Part shown: positions 1 to 5,199 of the stretch, piece after piece
How the letters are laid out: every line of letters starts with the position of its first letter
Numbering within the stretch: position 1 is the first letter of the stretch
Assembly: GCA_903893935.1 (NCBI GenBank)
Contig: CAITOD010000139.1
Location: 1 to 5,199 of the forward strand
DNA: 5,199 nucleotides
Direction of reading: 5' to 3'
Origin: an uncultured Sphingomonadales bacterium
GTDB taxonomy: Bacteria > Pseudomonadota > Alphaproteobacteria > Sphingomonadales > Sphingomonadaceae
Made by a program: the position numbers and the translations under genes
The notes under the pieces: generated by a model
Seen by the model: the letters and a program-made list of their open reading frames with translations, nothing else
Told to the model about the DNA's origin: nothing
The model's database searches: none

Positions 1-45
1 AACGTGTGTTTCAGGGACTTGCAATGCCAAACCAGAGGCGCCGCG

Positions 46-74
46 CGTGCTTCGACAGGCTCAGCACGAACGGG
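46..74. repeat. REP-like palindromic intergenic repeat
   Basis: A short palindromic element has arms GTGCT (47-51) and AGCAC (63-67) around an 11-base loop. TTCG (51-54) and CGAA (68-70 plus flank on the other strand) offer a competing pairing. The core 'cttcgacaggctcagcacga' closely resembles a dispersed repeat I recognise from intergenic regions of sphingomonads and some other Proteobacteria. It lies about 40 bases beyond the stop of the aldo/keto reductase gene, so its hairpin could also protect or end that transcript. Assignment to a dispersed family is recognition only, since just one copy is visible here. Confidence 0.6.
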
Positions 75-110
75 TAGTGGGGGAAGTGTGTGGGGGAGAA
101 TTGGGCTCGC

Positions 111-1142
111 TCAGTCCGCCAACTCGAAGAATTCGGCGAAGTCTTCGGTGTCGATCGTCGAGAGCATCATTTTGGCGTAGCGGTGCCCGGCCACGGTCTG
201 GTGGTTGATCAAGGCATCGACTTCTGCCGCCAGAGCGGGCGGGATCGCCCAGTCCCGGCGCGCGATGTTTTCTTCGAGATGCGCCACGTTCTTGGTACCG
301 GGGATCGCCACCACATGCTCGCCGCGCGCCAGCACCCAGCCGAGCGACAATTGCGCCGGCGTTACCCCGGCGCCTGCCGCCAGCGCATTGAACCGCGCAA
401 TCAGGCCCCGATTGTGCGCCCAGTTGGCGCCCTGGAAGCGCGGCATGCCGGGGCGCAGATCGCCTTCGCCAAGTGCTGCCACATCATCGACGCCATTGGC
501 CAATGCGCCGCGCGCGACCGGGGAAAACGCCACAAACGTGGTGCCGAGCTCGCGACAGGCATCGATCACCGCGATATCGGCCTGGCGGGTCCACGGCGAA
601 TATTCGGTCTGCATCGCCGCGATCGGGTGAACCGCAGCGGCGCGGCGCAACGTGTCGGCCGACATTTCCGACAGCCCGATCGCGCCCATTTTGCCTTCGG
701 CAATCAGATCGGCCATCGCGCCCACCGATTCCTCGATCGGCACGGTAAAATCGCGGCGGTGCATGTAATAGAGATCGATGTGGTCGGTCTGCAGCAGCCG
801 CAGCGACACTTCGATCTGTTCGCGGATCGTGGCCGGCTTGCAATCGACCCCGCGCCGTTCGCCGCTCAGGAAAATGCCCATCTTGCTCGCCAGAAACACT
901 TTGTCACGGCGGCCTTTCAGCGCCTCGCCGACTAGCGTTTCATTGTGGCCCTGACCATAGAGCCGCGCGGTGTCGAAATGGTCATAACCGAGCTCGATCG
1001 CGCGGTGCAGCAGCGCAATCGCTTCGGCATCGGTCGGGCGCGGACCATAGGCCCAGCTGAGCGACATGCAGCCAAGCCCGATCGGGTTGGTCGCATGGCC
1101 ATTGATCGAGCGGCCATTGATCGGGCGGGGGGTTATCGACAT
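111..1142 (-). CDS. Aldo/keto reductase
   Basis: This 343-residue protein is a cytoplasmic NAD(P)H-dependent aldo/keto reductase with a TIM-barrel fold. It would reduce aldehydes or ketones to alcohols; the substrate cannot be read from sequence. The full catalytic tetrad is present: D57 and Y62 in FDTARLYG, K87 in ASKMG, and H128 in YYMHR. The barrel also shows IGLSEMS (155-161), QTEYSPW (178-184) and the cofactor-binding IPGTKN stretch near residue 280, as in the AKR13-type reductases. Length is normal for the family. The ATG start is supported by AAGGAG at 1152-1157, nine bases upstream. It follows the OmpA-family gene on the same strand with a 73-base gap, so co-transcription is possible, though the functions are unrelated. 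Oddity: residues 8-17 contain INGRS-INGHA, encoded by a near-perfect 15-bp tandem duplication that lengthens the N-terminus by five residues. Family is certain, substrate unknown. Confidence 0.96.
   Translation of the reverse strand: MSITPRPINGRSINGHATNPIGLGCMSLSWAYGPRPTDAEAIALLHRAIELGYDHFDTARLYGQGHNETLVGEALKGRRDKVFLASKMGIFLSGERRGVDCKPATIREQIEVSLRLLQTDHIDLYYMHRRDFTVPIEESVGAMADLIAEGKMGAIGLSEMSADTLRRAAAVHPIAAMQTEYSPWTRQADIAVIDACRELGTTFVAFSPVARGALANGVDDVAALGEGDLRPGMPRFQGANWAHNRGLIARFNALAAGAGVTPAQLSLGWVLARGEHVVAIPGTKNVAHLEENIARRDWAIPPALAAEVDALINHQTVAGHRYAKMMLSTIDTEDFAEFFELAD
1097..1126. repeat. 15-bp tandem duplication inside the reductase gene
   Basis: Two adjacent 15-base units, 1097-1111 (ggccattgatcgagc) and 1112-1126 (ggccattgatcgggc), differ at a single base. 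The repeat keeps the reading frame and inserts a second INGxx pentapeptide into the N-terminus of the aldo/keto reductase, ahead of the first barrel strand (PIGLGCMSLS). It looks like a simple slippage or unequal-exchange duplication. Confidence 0.85.
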
Positions 1143-1151
1143 GCGGCAGCA

Positions 1152-1157
1152 CTCCTT
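1152..1157 (-). promoter_or_regulatory. Shine-Dalgarno site of the aldo/keto reductase gene
   Basis: On the minus strand AAGGAG lies nine bases before the ATG at 1142. This strong match to the anti-SD sequence fixes the start used for the reductase. Confidence 0.8.
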
Positions 1158-1215
1158 GCTTCAACGCGCCGATGCCAGTCCGCACGCCACGTCGTCAAGG
1201 ATCACGCGGCTGCCG

Positions 1216-1908
1216 TCAATTTCCACCTTTGGCGCGCGCGACATCGTCTTGCGATACCGGCACGATCTTGATTTCCACGCGCCGGTTGGCGGAGCGGCCC
1301 TCGGGGGTGTCGTTGCTCGCCACCGGTTGCGTCTTGCCGAACCCGGTGCTGCGGATGCGCGCCATAGCCACGCCGCGCGACACCAGGTAATCGGCCACCA
1401 CGCGCGCGCGGTTTTCCGACAAAGTCTGGTTGTACGCGTCGGACCCGGTCGAATCGGTGTGGCCATAAACGTCGATCAGCGAGTTGGGATATTTGTTGAG
1501 GCTGGCGGCGATCGTATCGAGCGTGGCGGCAAAGCCCGGCTTGATCACCGTGCTGTCGGTATCGAATGTCACGCCATTGGGCAGATTGACGAGGATCGCC
1601 TGGCCATCATCGACCGCGCGCACTTCGACCCCGCTGCCCGCGGTCTGCTCCTTGAGCTCCTTGATCTGCTTGTCCATCAGATAGCCGATCGAACCGCCGA
1701 CAATCCCGCCAATGCCCGCGCCGATGATCCGCCCGGTGCCACCGCCGATCAGCCCGCCAAAGGCGATGCCGGTGACCACGCCCGCGCCCACCCCGATCGC
1801 GGTGCGCGACACTTTCTTGTGCCCGGTGTTGGGATCGGTGACACACGCCGATGTCGCGACCAGCGAGACCAGGCACAGCGATGACAAGAGAACCCGACGA
1901 CGTTTCAT
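1216..1908 (-). CDS. OmpA-family lipoprotein with glycine zipper (YiaD-like)
   Basis: This 230-residue envelope protein probably links the outer membrane to peptidoglycan. Residues 1-22 form a lipoprotein signal: basic MKRRR, a hydrophobic stretch, then TSAC with the lipidated cysteine at C22. The -3 residue is T, which is slightly atypical. Residue +2 is V, compatible with outer-membrane sorting. Residues 38-76 are a glycine zipper rich in GxxxG, which may insert in or pack against the membrane. Residues 80-90 are a charged linker, and about 95-217 form the OmpA C-terminal domain. The peptidoglycan-binding signature is intact: YGHTDSTG with D152 and LSENRA with R167, spaced 15 residues as in the diaminopimelate-binding Asp/Arg pair of Acinetobacter OmpA. 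SANRRVEI (206-213) closes the domain. Architecture and length match E. coli YiaD. I chose the ATG at 1908 over an in-frame ATG at 2037 because it starts the signal peptide and has GGAG six bases upstream. It is divergent from the CNNM/CorC gene. Confidence 0.95.
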   Translation of the reverse strand: MKRRRVLLSSLCLVSLVATSACVTDPNTGHKKVSRTAIGVGAGVVTGIAFGGLIGGGTGRIIGAGIGGIVGGSIGYLMDKQIKELKEQTAGSGVEVRAVDDGQAILVNLPNGVTFDTDSTVIKPGFAATLDTIAASLNKYPNSLIDVYGHTDSTGSDAYNQTLSENRARVVADYLVSRGVAMARIRSTGFGKTQPVASNDTPEGRSANRRVEIKIVPVSQDDVARAKGGN

Positions 1909-2079
1909 GACCCACTCCATGCAGACCGGCGCTGGCGCCATTATTGAGCCGCGCGCGCCGGATTTTCCAGCCGGCGGCAGCAAACAGTCGGGAATAACCT
2001 GCATTGGTCTGAACCGAATCCGAACGATCGCGCGCACGGGTCTTCGCGCAAGCGCACAAATCTGCTAGCGACCCTCGCT
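1909..2079. promoter_or_regulatory. Divergent intergenic region between the ompA-like and CNNM/CorC genes
   Basis: Both flanking genes start from this 171-base stretch, so it should contain two back-to-back promoters. I see no -35/-10 pair on either strand good enough to place. It holds two GC-rich inverted repeats: GGCGC (1928-1932) with GCGCC (1935-1939), and CGCCGG (1956-1961) with CCGGCG (1971-1976) around a nine-base AT-rich loop. Both would fall in the 5' leader of the OmpA-family mRNA if its promoter is upstream of them, and could fold near its ribosome-binding site. No protein-coding gene is supported here. Confidence 0.45.
1915..1918 (-). promoter_or_regulatory. Shine-Dalgarno site deciding the OmpA-family start
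   Basis: GGAG on the minus strand lies six bases before the ATG at 1908. It supports this start rather than the in-frame ATG at 2037, which would put 43 non-signal-like residues ahead of the lipoprotein signal peptide. Confidence 0.7.
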
Positions 2080-3405
2080 GTGACACCATTTCCCTGGACT
2101 GATGTCGTCATTATTGGCGCCCTGGTCGTGCTCAACGGCCTGTTCTCGATGTCCGAGCTGGCCATCGTTTCGGCGCGCCCGGCGCGGTTGAAAATGCGCG
2201 CCGAAGCCGGCTCGGTCAGCGCCAACCTCGCGCTCGATCTCGCCAGCGACCAGGGCAAATTGCTTTCCACCGCGCAGATCGGCATCACATTGGTGGGGAT
2301 TGCCGCGGGCGCGTTTTCCGGTTCGCGGCTGGGCGGGCCGGTCGGCGAACGGCTGGCCGCACTCGGGCTGCCGGCGACCATCGCGCCCGAAGCGGGCTTT
2401 GCGCTTGCCATTGCGGTCACCACGTATCTCAGCCTCGTGATCGGCGAACTGGTGCCCAAGCAACTTGCGCTGCGCTCGGCTGAACCGATCGCCATGGTCG
2501 CCGCGCGCCCGATGGCGATCGTTGCGCAAATCGCCGCGCCCCTGGTGTGGCTGCTCGATACCTCGTCGTCGCTGGTGCTGCGGCTGGGCGGGATGGACGA
2601 TGCGGGCGCGCACGATGTCACCACCGAAGAACTGGAAATGATCTTCGCCGAAGCGACCCGCTCGGGCGTGCTCGAAGAAGACGAACGCGCGCTGATGACC
2701 AGCGTGATGCGGCTGGCCGAACGCCCGGTGCGCGACCTGATGACCCCGCGCACCGAATTGCACTGGATCGACCTCGCCGCGCGCGACGCCGCGCTGCGCG
2801 ATGCGATCGCGCAATGCCCGCATTCGCTGCTGCTGGTGGCCGAAGGCTCGGTCGATACCGTGGTCGGCGTGGTGCGCGTGCGCGATGTCTTGCAAGCACT
2901 CGTGCGCGGTGAGCCCGCCGAACTGGGCGCACTGATGAAAAAGCCCGCGATCGTGCCCGACCAGCTCGATGCAATGGACGCATTGCGCCAGATCCAGCAG
3001 GCCGAAGTGACGCTGGCGCTGGTCCACGACGAATATGGCCACCTCGAAGGCATCGTTACGCCCGCCGACTTGCTCGACGCGATTGCCGGCACGTTCGTGG
3101 CGCATGGCGACGACGGCGACACGCCGATGCTGATCGAGCGCGAAGACGCCTCATTGCTGATCTCGGGCGCGCTCCCTGCCGATGCGATGGCCGACCGGCT
3201 GGGCATCGACTTGCCCGAAGACCGCGATTTCGCCACCGTCGCCGGCTTCGCGCTTTCGGTGCTCAAGAAACTGCCGCAGGAAGGCGAACACTTCACCAGC
3301 CAGGGCTGGCGCTTCGATGTGATCGACATGGACGGGCGCAAAATCGACAAGCTGCTCGCCAGCCGGGTCAAGCACGCGGTGCTGCCGACCACGCTGGACG
3401 GGTAA
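2080..3405 (+). CDS. CNNM/CBS-pair/CorC-HlyC family membrane protein (hemolysin-like, putative Mg/Co transport)
   Basis: This 441-residue inner-membrane protein belongs to the CNNM/CorC group. Members are often called 'hemolysin' for historical reasons and are now linked to Mg2+/Co2+ efflux or magnesium homeostasis. Domains in order: an N-terminal DUF21/CNNM membrane region (about 1-190) with hydrophobic segments near 8-30, 65-80, 104-122 and 137-160; the family motif GELVPK at 122-127 and SELAIVSARPARL at 25-37; a CBS pair (about 217-342) with MTPRTEL at 221-227 and VHDEYGHLEGIVTPADLLDAI at 315-335; and a C-terminal CorC_HlyC domain (about 350-430) with GWRFDVIDMDGRKID. Length is normal and all domains are complete. 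The GTG at 2080 is chosen because it yields the customary MTPFPWTD start just before the first membrane segment. No clear Shine-Dalgarno precedes it. The frame stays open upstream without a better start. It converges with the DUF3035 gene. Transport activity is inferred from family only. Confidence 0.95.
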   Translation: MTPFPWTDVVIIGALVVLNGLFSMSELAIVSARPARLKMRAEAGSVSANLALDLASDQGKLLSTAQIGITLVGIAAGAFSGSRLGGPVGERLAALGLPATIAPEAGFALAIAVTTYLSLVIGELVPKQLALRSAEPIAMVAARPMAIVAQIAAPLVWLLDTSSSLVLRLGGMDDAGAHDVTTEELEMIFAEATRSGVLEEDERALMTSVMRLAERPVRDLMTPRTELHWIDLAARDAALRDAIAQCPHSLLLVAEGSVDTVVGVVRVRDVLQALVRGEPAELGALMKKPAIVPDQLDAMDALRQIQQAEVTLALVHDEYGHLEGIVTPADLLDAIAGTFVAHGDDGDTPMLIEREDASLLISGALPADAMADRLGIDLPEDRDFATVAGFALSVLKKLPQEGEHFTSQGWRFDVIDMDGRKIDKLLASRVKHAVLPTTLDG

Positions 3406-3413
3406 CGGCCTGG

Positions 3414-3434
3414 TCCTCCCCGGGACGGGGAGGA
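3414..3434. terminator. Hairpin between convergent genes, likely bidirectional terminator
   Basis: A perfect 8-bp stem, TCCTCCCC (3414-3421) and GGGGAGGA (3427-3434), encloses the five-base loop GGGAC. It fills the 33-base gap between the stop of the CNNM/CorC gene (3405) and the stop of the DUF3035 gene (3439). On the plus strand it is followed by the AT-rich TAAATTATT rather than a true T run, and on the minus strand there is no T run. Termination is therefore inferred from position and stem strength. The motif also resembles a palindrome often seen between genes in sphingomonads. Confidence 0.7.
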
Positions 3435-3438
3435 TAAA

Positions 3439-3861
3439 TTATTGACCGGTTGTCGCTTGCGCGGCCGGGGTGCTGCTTTCGGGCGCGGTTACGATATCGC
3501 GCACGCCGGCGCCTTTGGGCACGGTCGGGGTCTTGGGGTCGCCCACGGTGCTGCGGATGGCGGGGGCGGAGACGCCGGCTTTGCCGAGCGCATCGGTTTC
3601 CACCGCGCTGCGCGGCGCGGGCCCACCGAACAGCGCGTCGAGCGCCTGGCGGCTGGAATCGACGTCCTGCGGGCGCGGGGCGCCGGGGTTGGGCGGGGTC
3701 AGCGCGAAATCGGGCGGAACCACCAGCGGGGCCTGACGGGTCACGGCGAATTCATCGGGGCGCACACGATTGAACAGCGAGGAATGCGAGCTGCACCCGC
3801 CCAGCAGCCCGGACAGCACCAGGGCGCCGCCGGTAAGGGAAATGAGGGCAGTCTTGCGCAT
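3439..3861 (-). CDS. DUF3035 lipoprotein, BamF-like
   Basis: This 140-residue small lipoprotein is predicted to sit at the outer membrane. Residues 1-22 form a signal peptide (MRKTALISL, then a hydrophobic stretch) ending in the good lipobox LGGC, with C23 lipidated. The mature part starts with serines, then RVRPDEF (32-38), followed by AVTRQAPLVVPPDFALTPP (39-57) and PGAPRPQD (59-66), the hallmark of DUF3035. ALFGG (76-80) and IRSTVGD (102-108) follow, and the tail is rich in A, T, P and S. In Caulobacter a DUF3035 lipoprotein, BamF, is a subunit of the BAM outer-membrane assembly complex and shares a PDEF-containing motif with BamC. The role here is inferred from that. The ATG at 3861 shares one base with the lspA stop (TGATG), has GGAG eight bases upstream inside lspA, and starts the signal peptide. 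This argues against the longer in-frame start at 3996. It is the last gene of the ileS-lspA chain. Confidence 0.9.
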   Translation of the reverse strand: MRKTALISLTGGALVLSGLLGGCSSHSSLFNRVRPDEFAVTRQAPLVVPPDFALTPPNPGAPRPQDVDSSRQALDALFGGPAPRSAVETDALGKAGVSAPAIRSTVGDPKTPTVPKGAGVRDIVTAPESSTPAAQATTGQ

Positions 3862-4418
3862 CAGGAATTCTCCGTGGGGGTGTTCGCGCCGGTCTTCGCG
3901 GGCTTTTCGCCGGAAAGCAAGGAGCGGGCAAGCAGTATCAGCACGCCAAAGGTGATCGCGGCATCGGCAAAGTTGAAAATCAGGAACGGGCGCCATTCGC
4001 CGATGTGCAAGTCGGCATAGTCGATCACATAGCCCTGCACTACCCGGTCGTAGATATTGCCGAGCGCGCCGCCGAGCACCAGCCCGAGCCCGATCACATC
4101 GGTGCGCCGGCGTTCAACCGAGAGCCACGCGGCGACACCCAGCGCGATCACCCCGGTCACCGCGATCAGGATCAGCCGCATATGCTCGGTGCTTGCGGTA
4201 AACAGCCCCAGCGACACGCCTGAATTCGGCATGAAGCGCAAATCGAACAACGGCAGCAGGCGGATCGCATCGACCCGGTCGAGCGCCACCGGCCCGAGCA
4301 GAAACGCCTTTATCCCGCGGTCGATCGCAAACACCAGGAGCGCGAGGCCATAGCCGAACACGCGCCGGGTGAGCGTTTCAAAGCGGCGCGCCTCCGCCGA
4401 GCGTCCATGGCGGGTCAT
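3861..4418 (-). CDS. lspA: Lipoprotein signal peptidase (signal peptidase II)
   Basis: This 185-residue inner-membrane aspartyl protease cleaves the signal peptide of prolipoproteins just before the diacylglyceryl-modified cysteine and is the target of globomycin. Four hydrophobic segments are visible, near 19-36, 79-100, 107-121 and 147-168. Conserved elements are all present: D33 and K37 (DRGIK), N65-x-G67 (NSGVSLG), GGALGN (117-122) leading to D125-R126, G130-Y-V-I-D134, and FNFAD with N149, A151 and D152. By comparison with the Pseudomonas aeruginosa structure, D134 and D152 are the probable catalytic pair. The start codon overlaps the ileS stop (ATGA) and has GGAG at 4426-4429, seven bases upstream, which indicates translational coupling. 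The next gene encodes a lipoprotein that LspA should process. The first 18 residues are hydrophilic and basic, a slightly long cytoplasmic N-terminus. Identification is secure. Confidence 0.97.
   Translation of the reverse strand: MTRHGRSAEARRFETLTRRVFGYGLALLVFAIDRGIKAFLLGPVALDRVDAIRLLPLFDLRFMPNSGVSLGLFTASTEHMRLILIAVTGVIALGVAAWLSVERRRTDVIGLGLVLGGALGNIYDRVVQGYVIDYADLHIGEWRPFLIFNFADAAITFGVLILLARSLLSGEKPAKTGANTPTENS
3870..3873 (-). promoter_or_regulatory. Shine-Dalgarno site deciding the DUF3035 start
   Basis: GGAG on the minus strand, inside the last codons of lspA, lies eight bases before the ATG at 3861. With the TGATG stop-start overlap it fixes the start at the signal peptide and suggests coupled translation. 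Confidence 0.7.
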
Positions 4419-5199
4419 GCTGCAACTCCATCGATTTCGGCAACCACTGCGTCGCACCGCGCGCACAGCGCGCCATCGGCCGAAACTTCGGGCAAATGCC
4501 GCCAGCACCGGCCGCATTTGGCATGGTCGGTCTTGGTCACCCGCATGGCATCGCCACGCGTGACCCCCGAAGTGATGCACAATTCGGCCAGATCTGCCAC
4601 CGGCGCGTCGCCGGGCACGGTCACTTCGGCTTCGAGGCTCGATCCCAGCACTTTTTCGCGGCGCAGCGGTTCGATCGCTTCGTTGACCGTGGCACGCAGC
4701 GCGCGCAAGTCCTGCCACCGCGCGAGATCGACCACCATTTCGGGCACTTCGGGCCATTCGAGCAGATGCACGCTGCCCGCATCCGGGTAGCGCGTGCCCC
4801 ACACTTCCTCGGCGGTGAACACCAGCACGGGCGCGGCATAGCGCACCAGCGCGTGGAACAGCATGTCCATCACCGTGCGGCAGGCGCGGCGCTTCGGATC
4901 GGAGGGGGCATCGCAATAGAGCGAGTCCTTGCGGATATCGAAGTAGAACGCCGACAGGTCTTCGTTGCAGAAATCGCTCAGCGCGCGGACATATGTATTG
5001 AAATCGAAGTCTTCGACCGCTTGCGCGATTGTCGCATCGAGCGCGCCCAGCCGCGCCAGCACATAGCGTTCAAGCTCGGGCATTTCGGCCACGGCCACGC
5101 GTTCGGCTTCGCCAAACCCGTCGAGCGCGCCGAGCAGATAGCGGAACGTGTTGCGCAATTTGCGGTACTGGTCGGCCACGCCGGCGAGGATTTCCTTGC
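4415..5199 (-). CDS. ileS: Isoleucyl-tRNA synthetase, C-terminal part (cut by window edge)
   Basis: Only the last 260 residues are in the window; the gene runs past the right edge, so it is partial rather than broken. The enzyme charges tRNA-Ile with isoleucine in the cytoplasm (class Ia synthetase with an editing domain). The visible part begins KEILAGVADQYRKLRNTFRY, the family's junction after the catalytic core. It continues through the helical anticodon-binding domain (FNTYVRALSDFCNEDLSAFY, then DIRKDSLYCD and VFTAEEVW). It ends in a zinc-binding module with two CxxC pairs, CGRC and CARC (codons at about 4505-4516 and 4454-4465). The catalytic HIGH and KMSKS motifs lie outside the window. 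An apparent start at 5179 is only an internal GTG valine codon. The stop overlaps lspA by four bases (ATGA). The order ileS-lspA is common in Proteobacteria and suggests one operon. Confidence 0.97.
   Translation of the reverse strand, partial: KEILAGVADQYRKLRNTFRYLLGALDGFGEAERVAVAEMPELERYVLARLGALDATIAQAVEDFDFNTYVRALSDFCNEDLSAFYFDIRKDSLYCDAPSDPKRRACRTVMDMLFHALVRYAAPVLVFTAEEVWGTRYPDAGSVHLLEWPEVPEMVVDLARWQDLRALRATVNEAIEPLRREKVLGSSLEAEVTVPGDAPVADLAELCITSGVTRGDAMRVTKTDHAKCGRCWRHLPEVSADGALCARCDAVVAEIDGVAA

Noticed and set aside
90..935. 281-codon plus-strand open frame opposite the aldo/keto reductase
   Set aside because: Arg/His-rich shadow composition, no motifs, and the minus strand holds the catalytic tetrad of a real enzyme.
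1066..1884. 272-codon plus-strand open frame spanning the reductase start and the OmpA-family gene
   Set aside because: It crosses the antisense of two real genes and shows no domain; a shadow.
1909..2037. Upstream in-frame ATG that would add 43 residues to the OmpA-family protein
   Set aside because: It would bury the lipoprotein signal peptide inside the protein; the ATG at 1908 has its own GGAG site.
2030..2049. GCGCG/CGCGC inverted repeat upstream of the CNNM/CorC gene
   Set aside because: A five-base stem made only of alternating G and C with a ten-base loop is expected by chance in DNA of this composition.
2065..3105. 346-codon minus-strand open frame rich in His, Arg, Gln and Gly
   Set aside because: Also antisense to the CNNM/CorC gene; its composition is typical of a shadow frame and it has no supported start.
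1941..3392. 483-codon open frame on the minus strand, opposite the CNNM/CorC gene and longer than it
   Set aside because: The product is a low-complexity Ser/Arg/Ala/Thr-rich sequence with no recognisable domain. The opposite strand encodes a complete, motif-bearing protein, and GC-rich codon bias commonly leaves such antisense frames open.
3862..3996. Upstream in-frame start that would add 45 residues to the DUF3035 protein
   Set aside because: The added residues are a shadow of lspA, and the signal peptide with a good lipobox begins at 3861.
4419..4916. Longer in-frame extension of lspA to a 351-residue protein
   Set aside because: The extension is Arg/Ala-rich shadow of ileS; the normal-length LspA starts at the ATGA overlap with GGAG upstream.
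4415..5179. A separate 254-residue gene starting at 5179
   Set aside because: The GTG there is an internal valine codon of ileS; the frame and the family sequence continue to the window edge.
1..5199. tRNA, rRNA, CRISPR, transposase, phage genes, or a defence system
   Set aside because: No such signatures were seen on either strand; the window reads as ordinary chromosomal housekeeping and envelope genes.

Overview
The window is GC-rich with strong G/C preference at third codon positions. It carries a gene chain typical of Alphaproteobacteria: ileS - lspA - DUF3035 lipoprotein. Protein style (a CNNM/CorC protein beginning MTPFPWTD, a DUF3035 lipoprotein with a PDEF motif) and a short palindromic intergenic repeat near the left end point to the order Sphingomonadales (Novosphingobium, Erythrobacter or Sphingomonas-like). 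That placement is inference from recognition, not from a search.

Layout, left to right. Positions 1-110 are non-coding and hold a REP-like palindrome. Two minus-strand genes follow: an aldo/keto reductase (111-1142) and, upstream of it, a YiaD-like lipoprotein with a glycine zipper and an OmpA domain (1216-1908). A 171-base divergent intergenic region (1909-2079) separates these from a plus-strand CNNM/CBS/CorC-HlyC membrane protein (2080-3405). That gene converges on the minus-strand cluster across a 33-base gap filled by a strong hairpin (3414-3434). The cluster reads right to left: ileS (C-terminal 260 residues only, cut by the window edge), lspA (overlapping ileS by 4 nt), and the DUF3035 lipoprotein gene (overlapping lspA by 1 nt). 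All three are probably one translationally coupled operon.

How the genes relate: most of the window is housekeeping and envelope biology. LspA is the signal peptidase that matures lipoproteins, and two likely substrates are encoded here. One is the DUF3035 protein immediately downstream (a BamF-type lipoprotein associated with the outer-membrane BAM complex in Caulobacter). The other is the OmpA-family lipoprotein, which should tie the outer membrane to peptidoglycan. The CNNM/CorC protein probably handles divalent cations at the inner membrane. The aldo/keto reductase looks like a generic NADPH-dependent enzyme.

I found no mobile element, CRISPR array, tRNA, rRNA or clear new biological system. 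The points worth a second look are small: a 15-bp tandem duplication in the reductase N-terminus, a coding-like alternative frame at the ompA/reductase junction, an SD-less GTG start for the CNNM protein, the palindromic repeat, and the coupling of lspA to a lipoprotein substrate.
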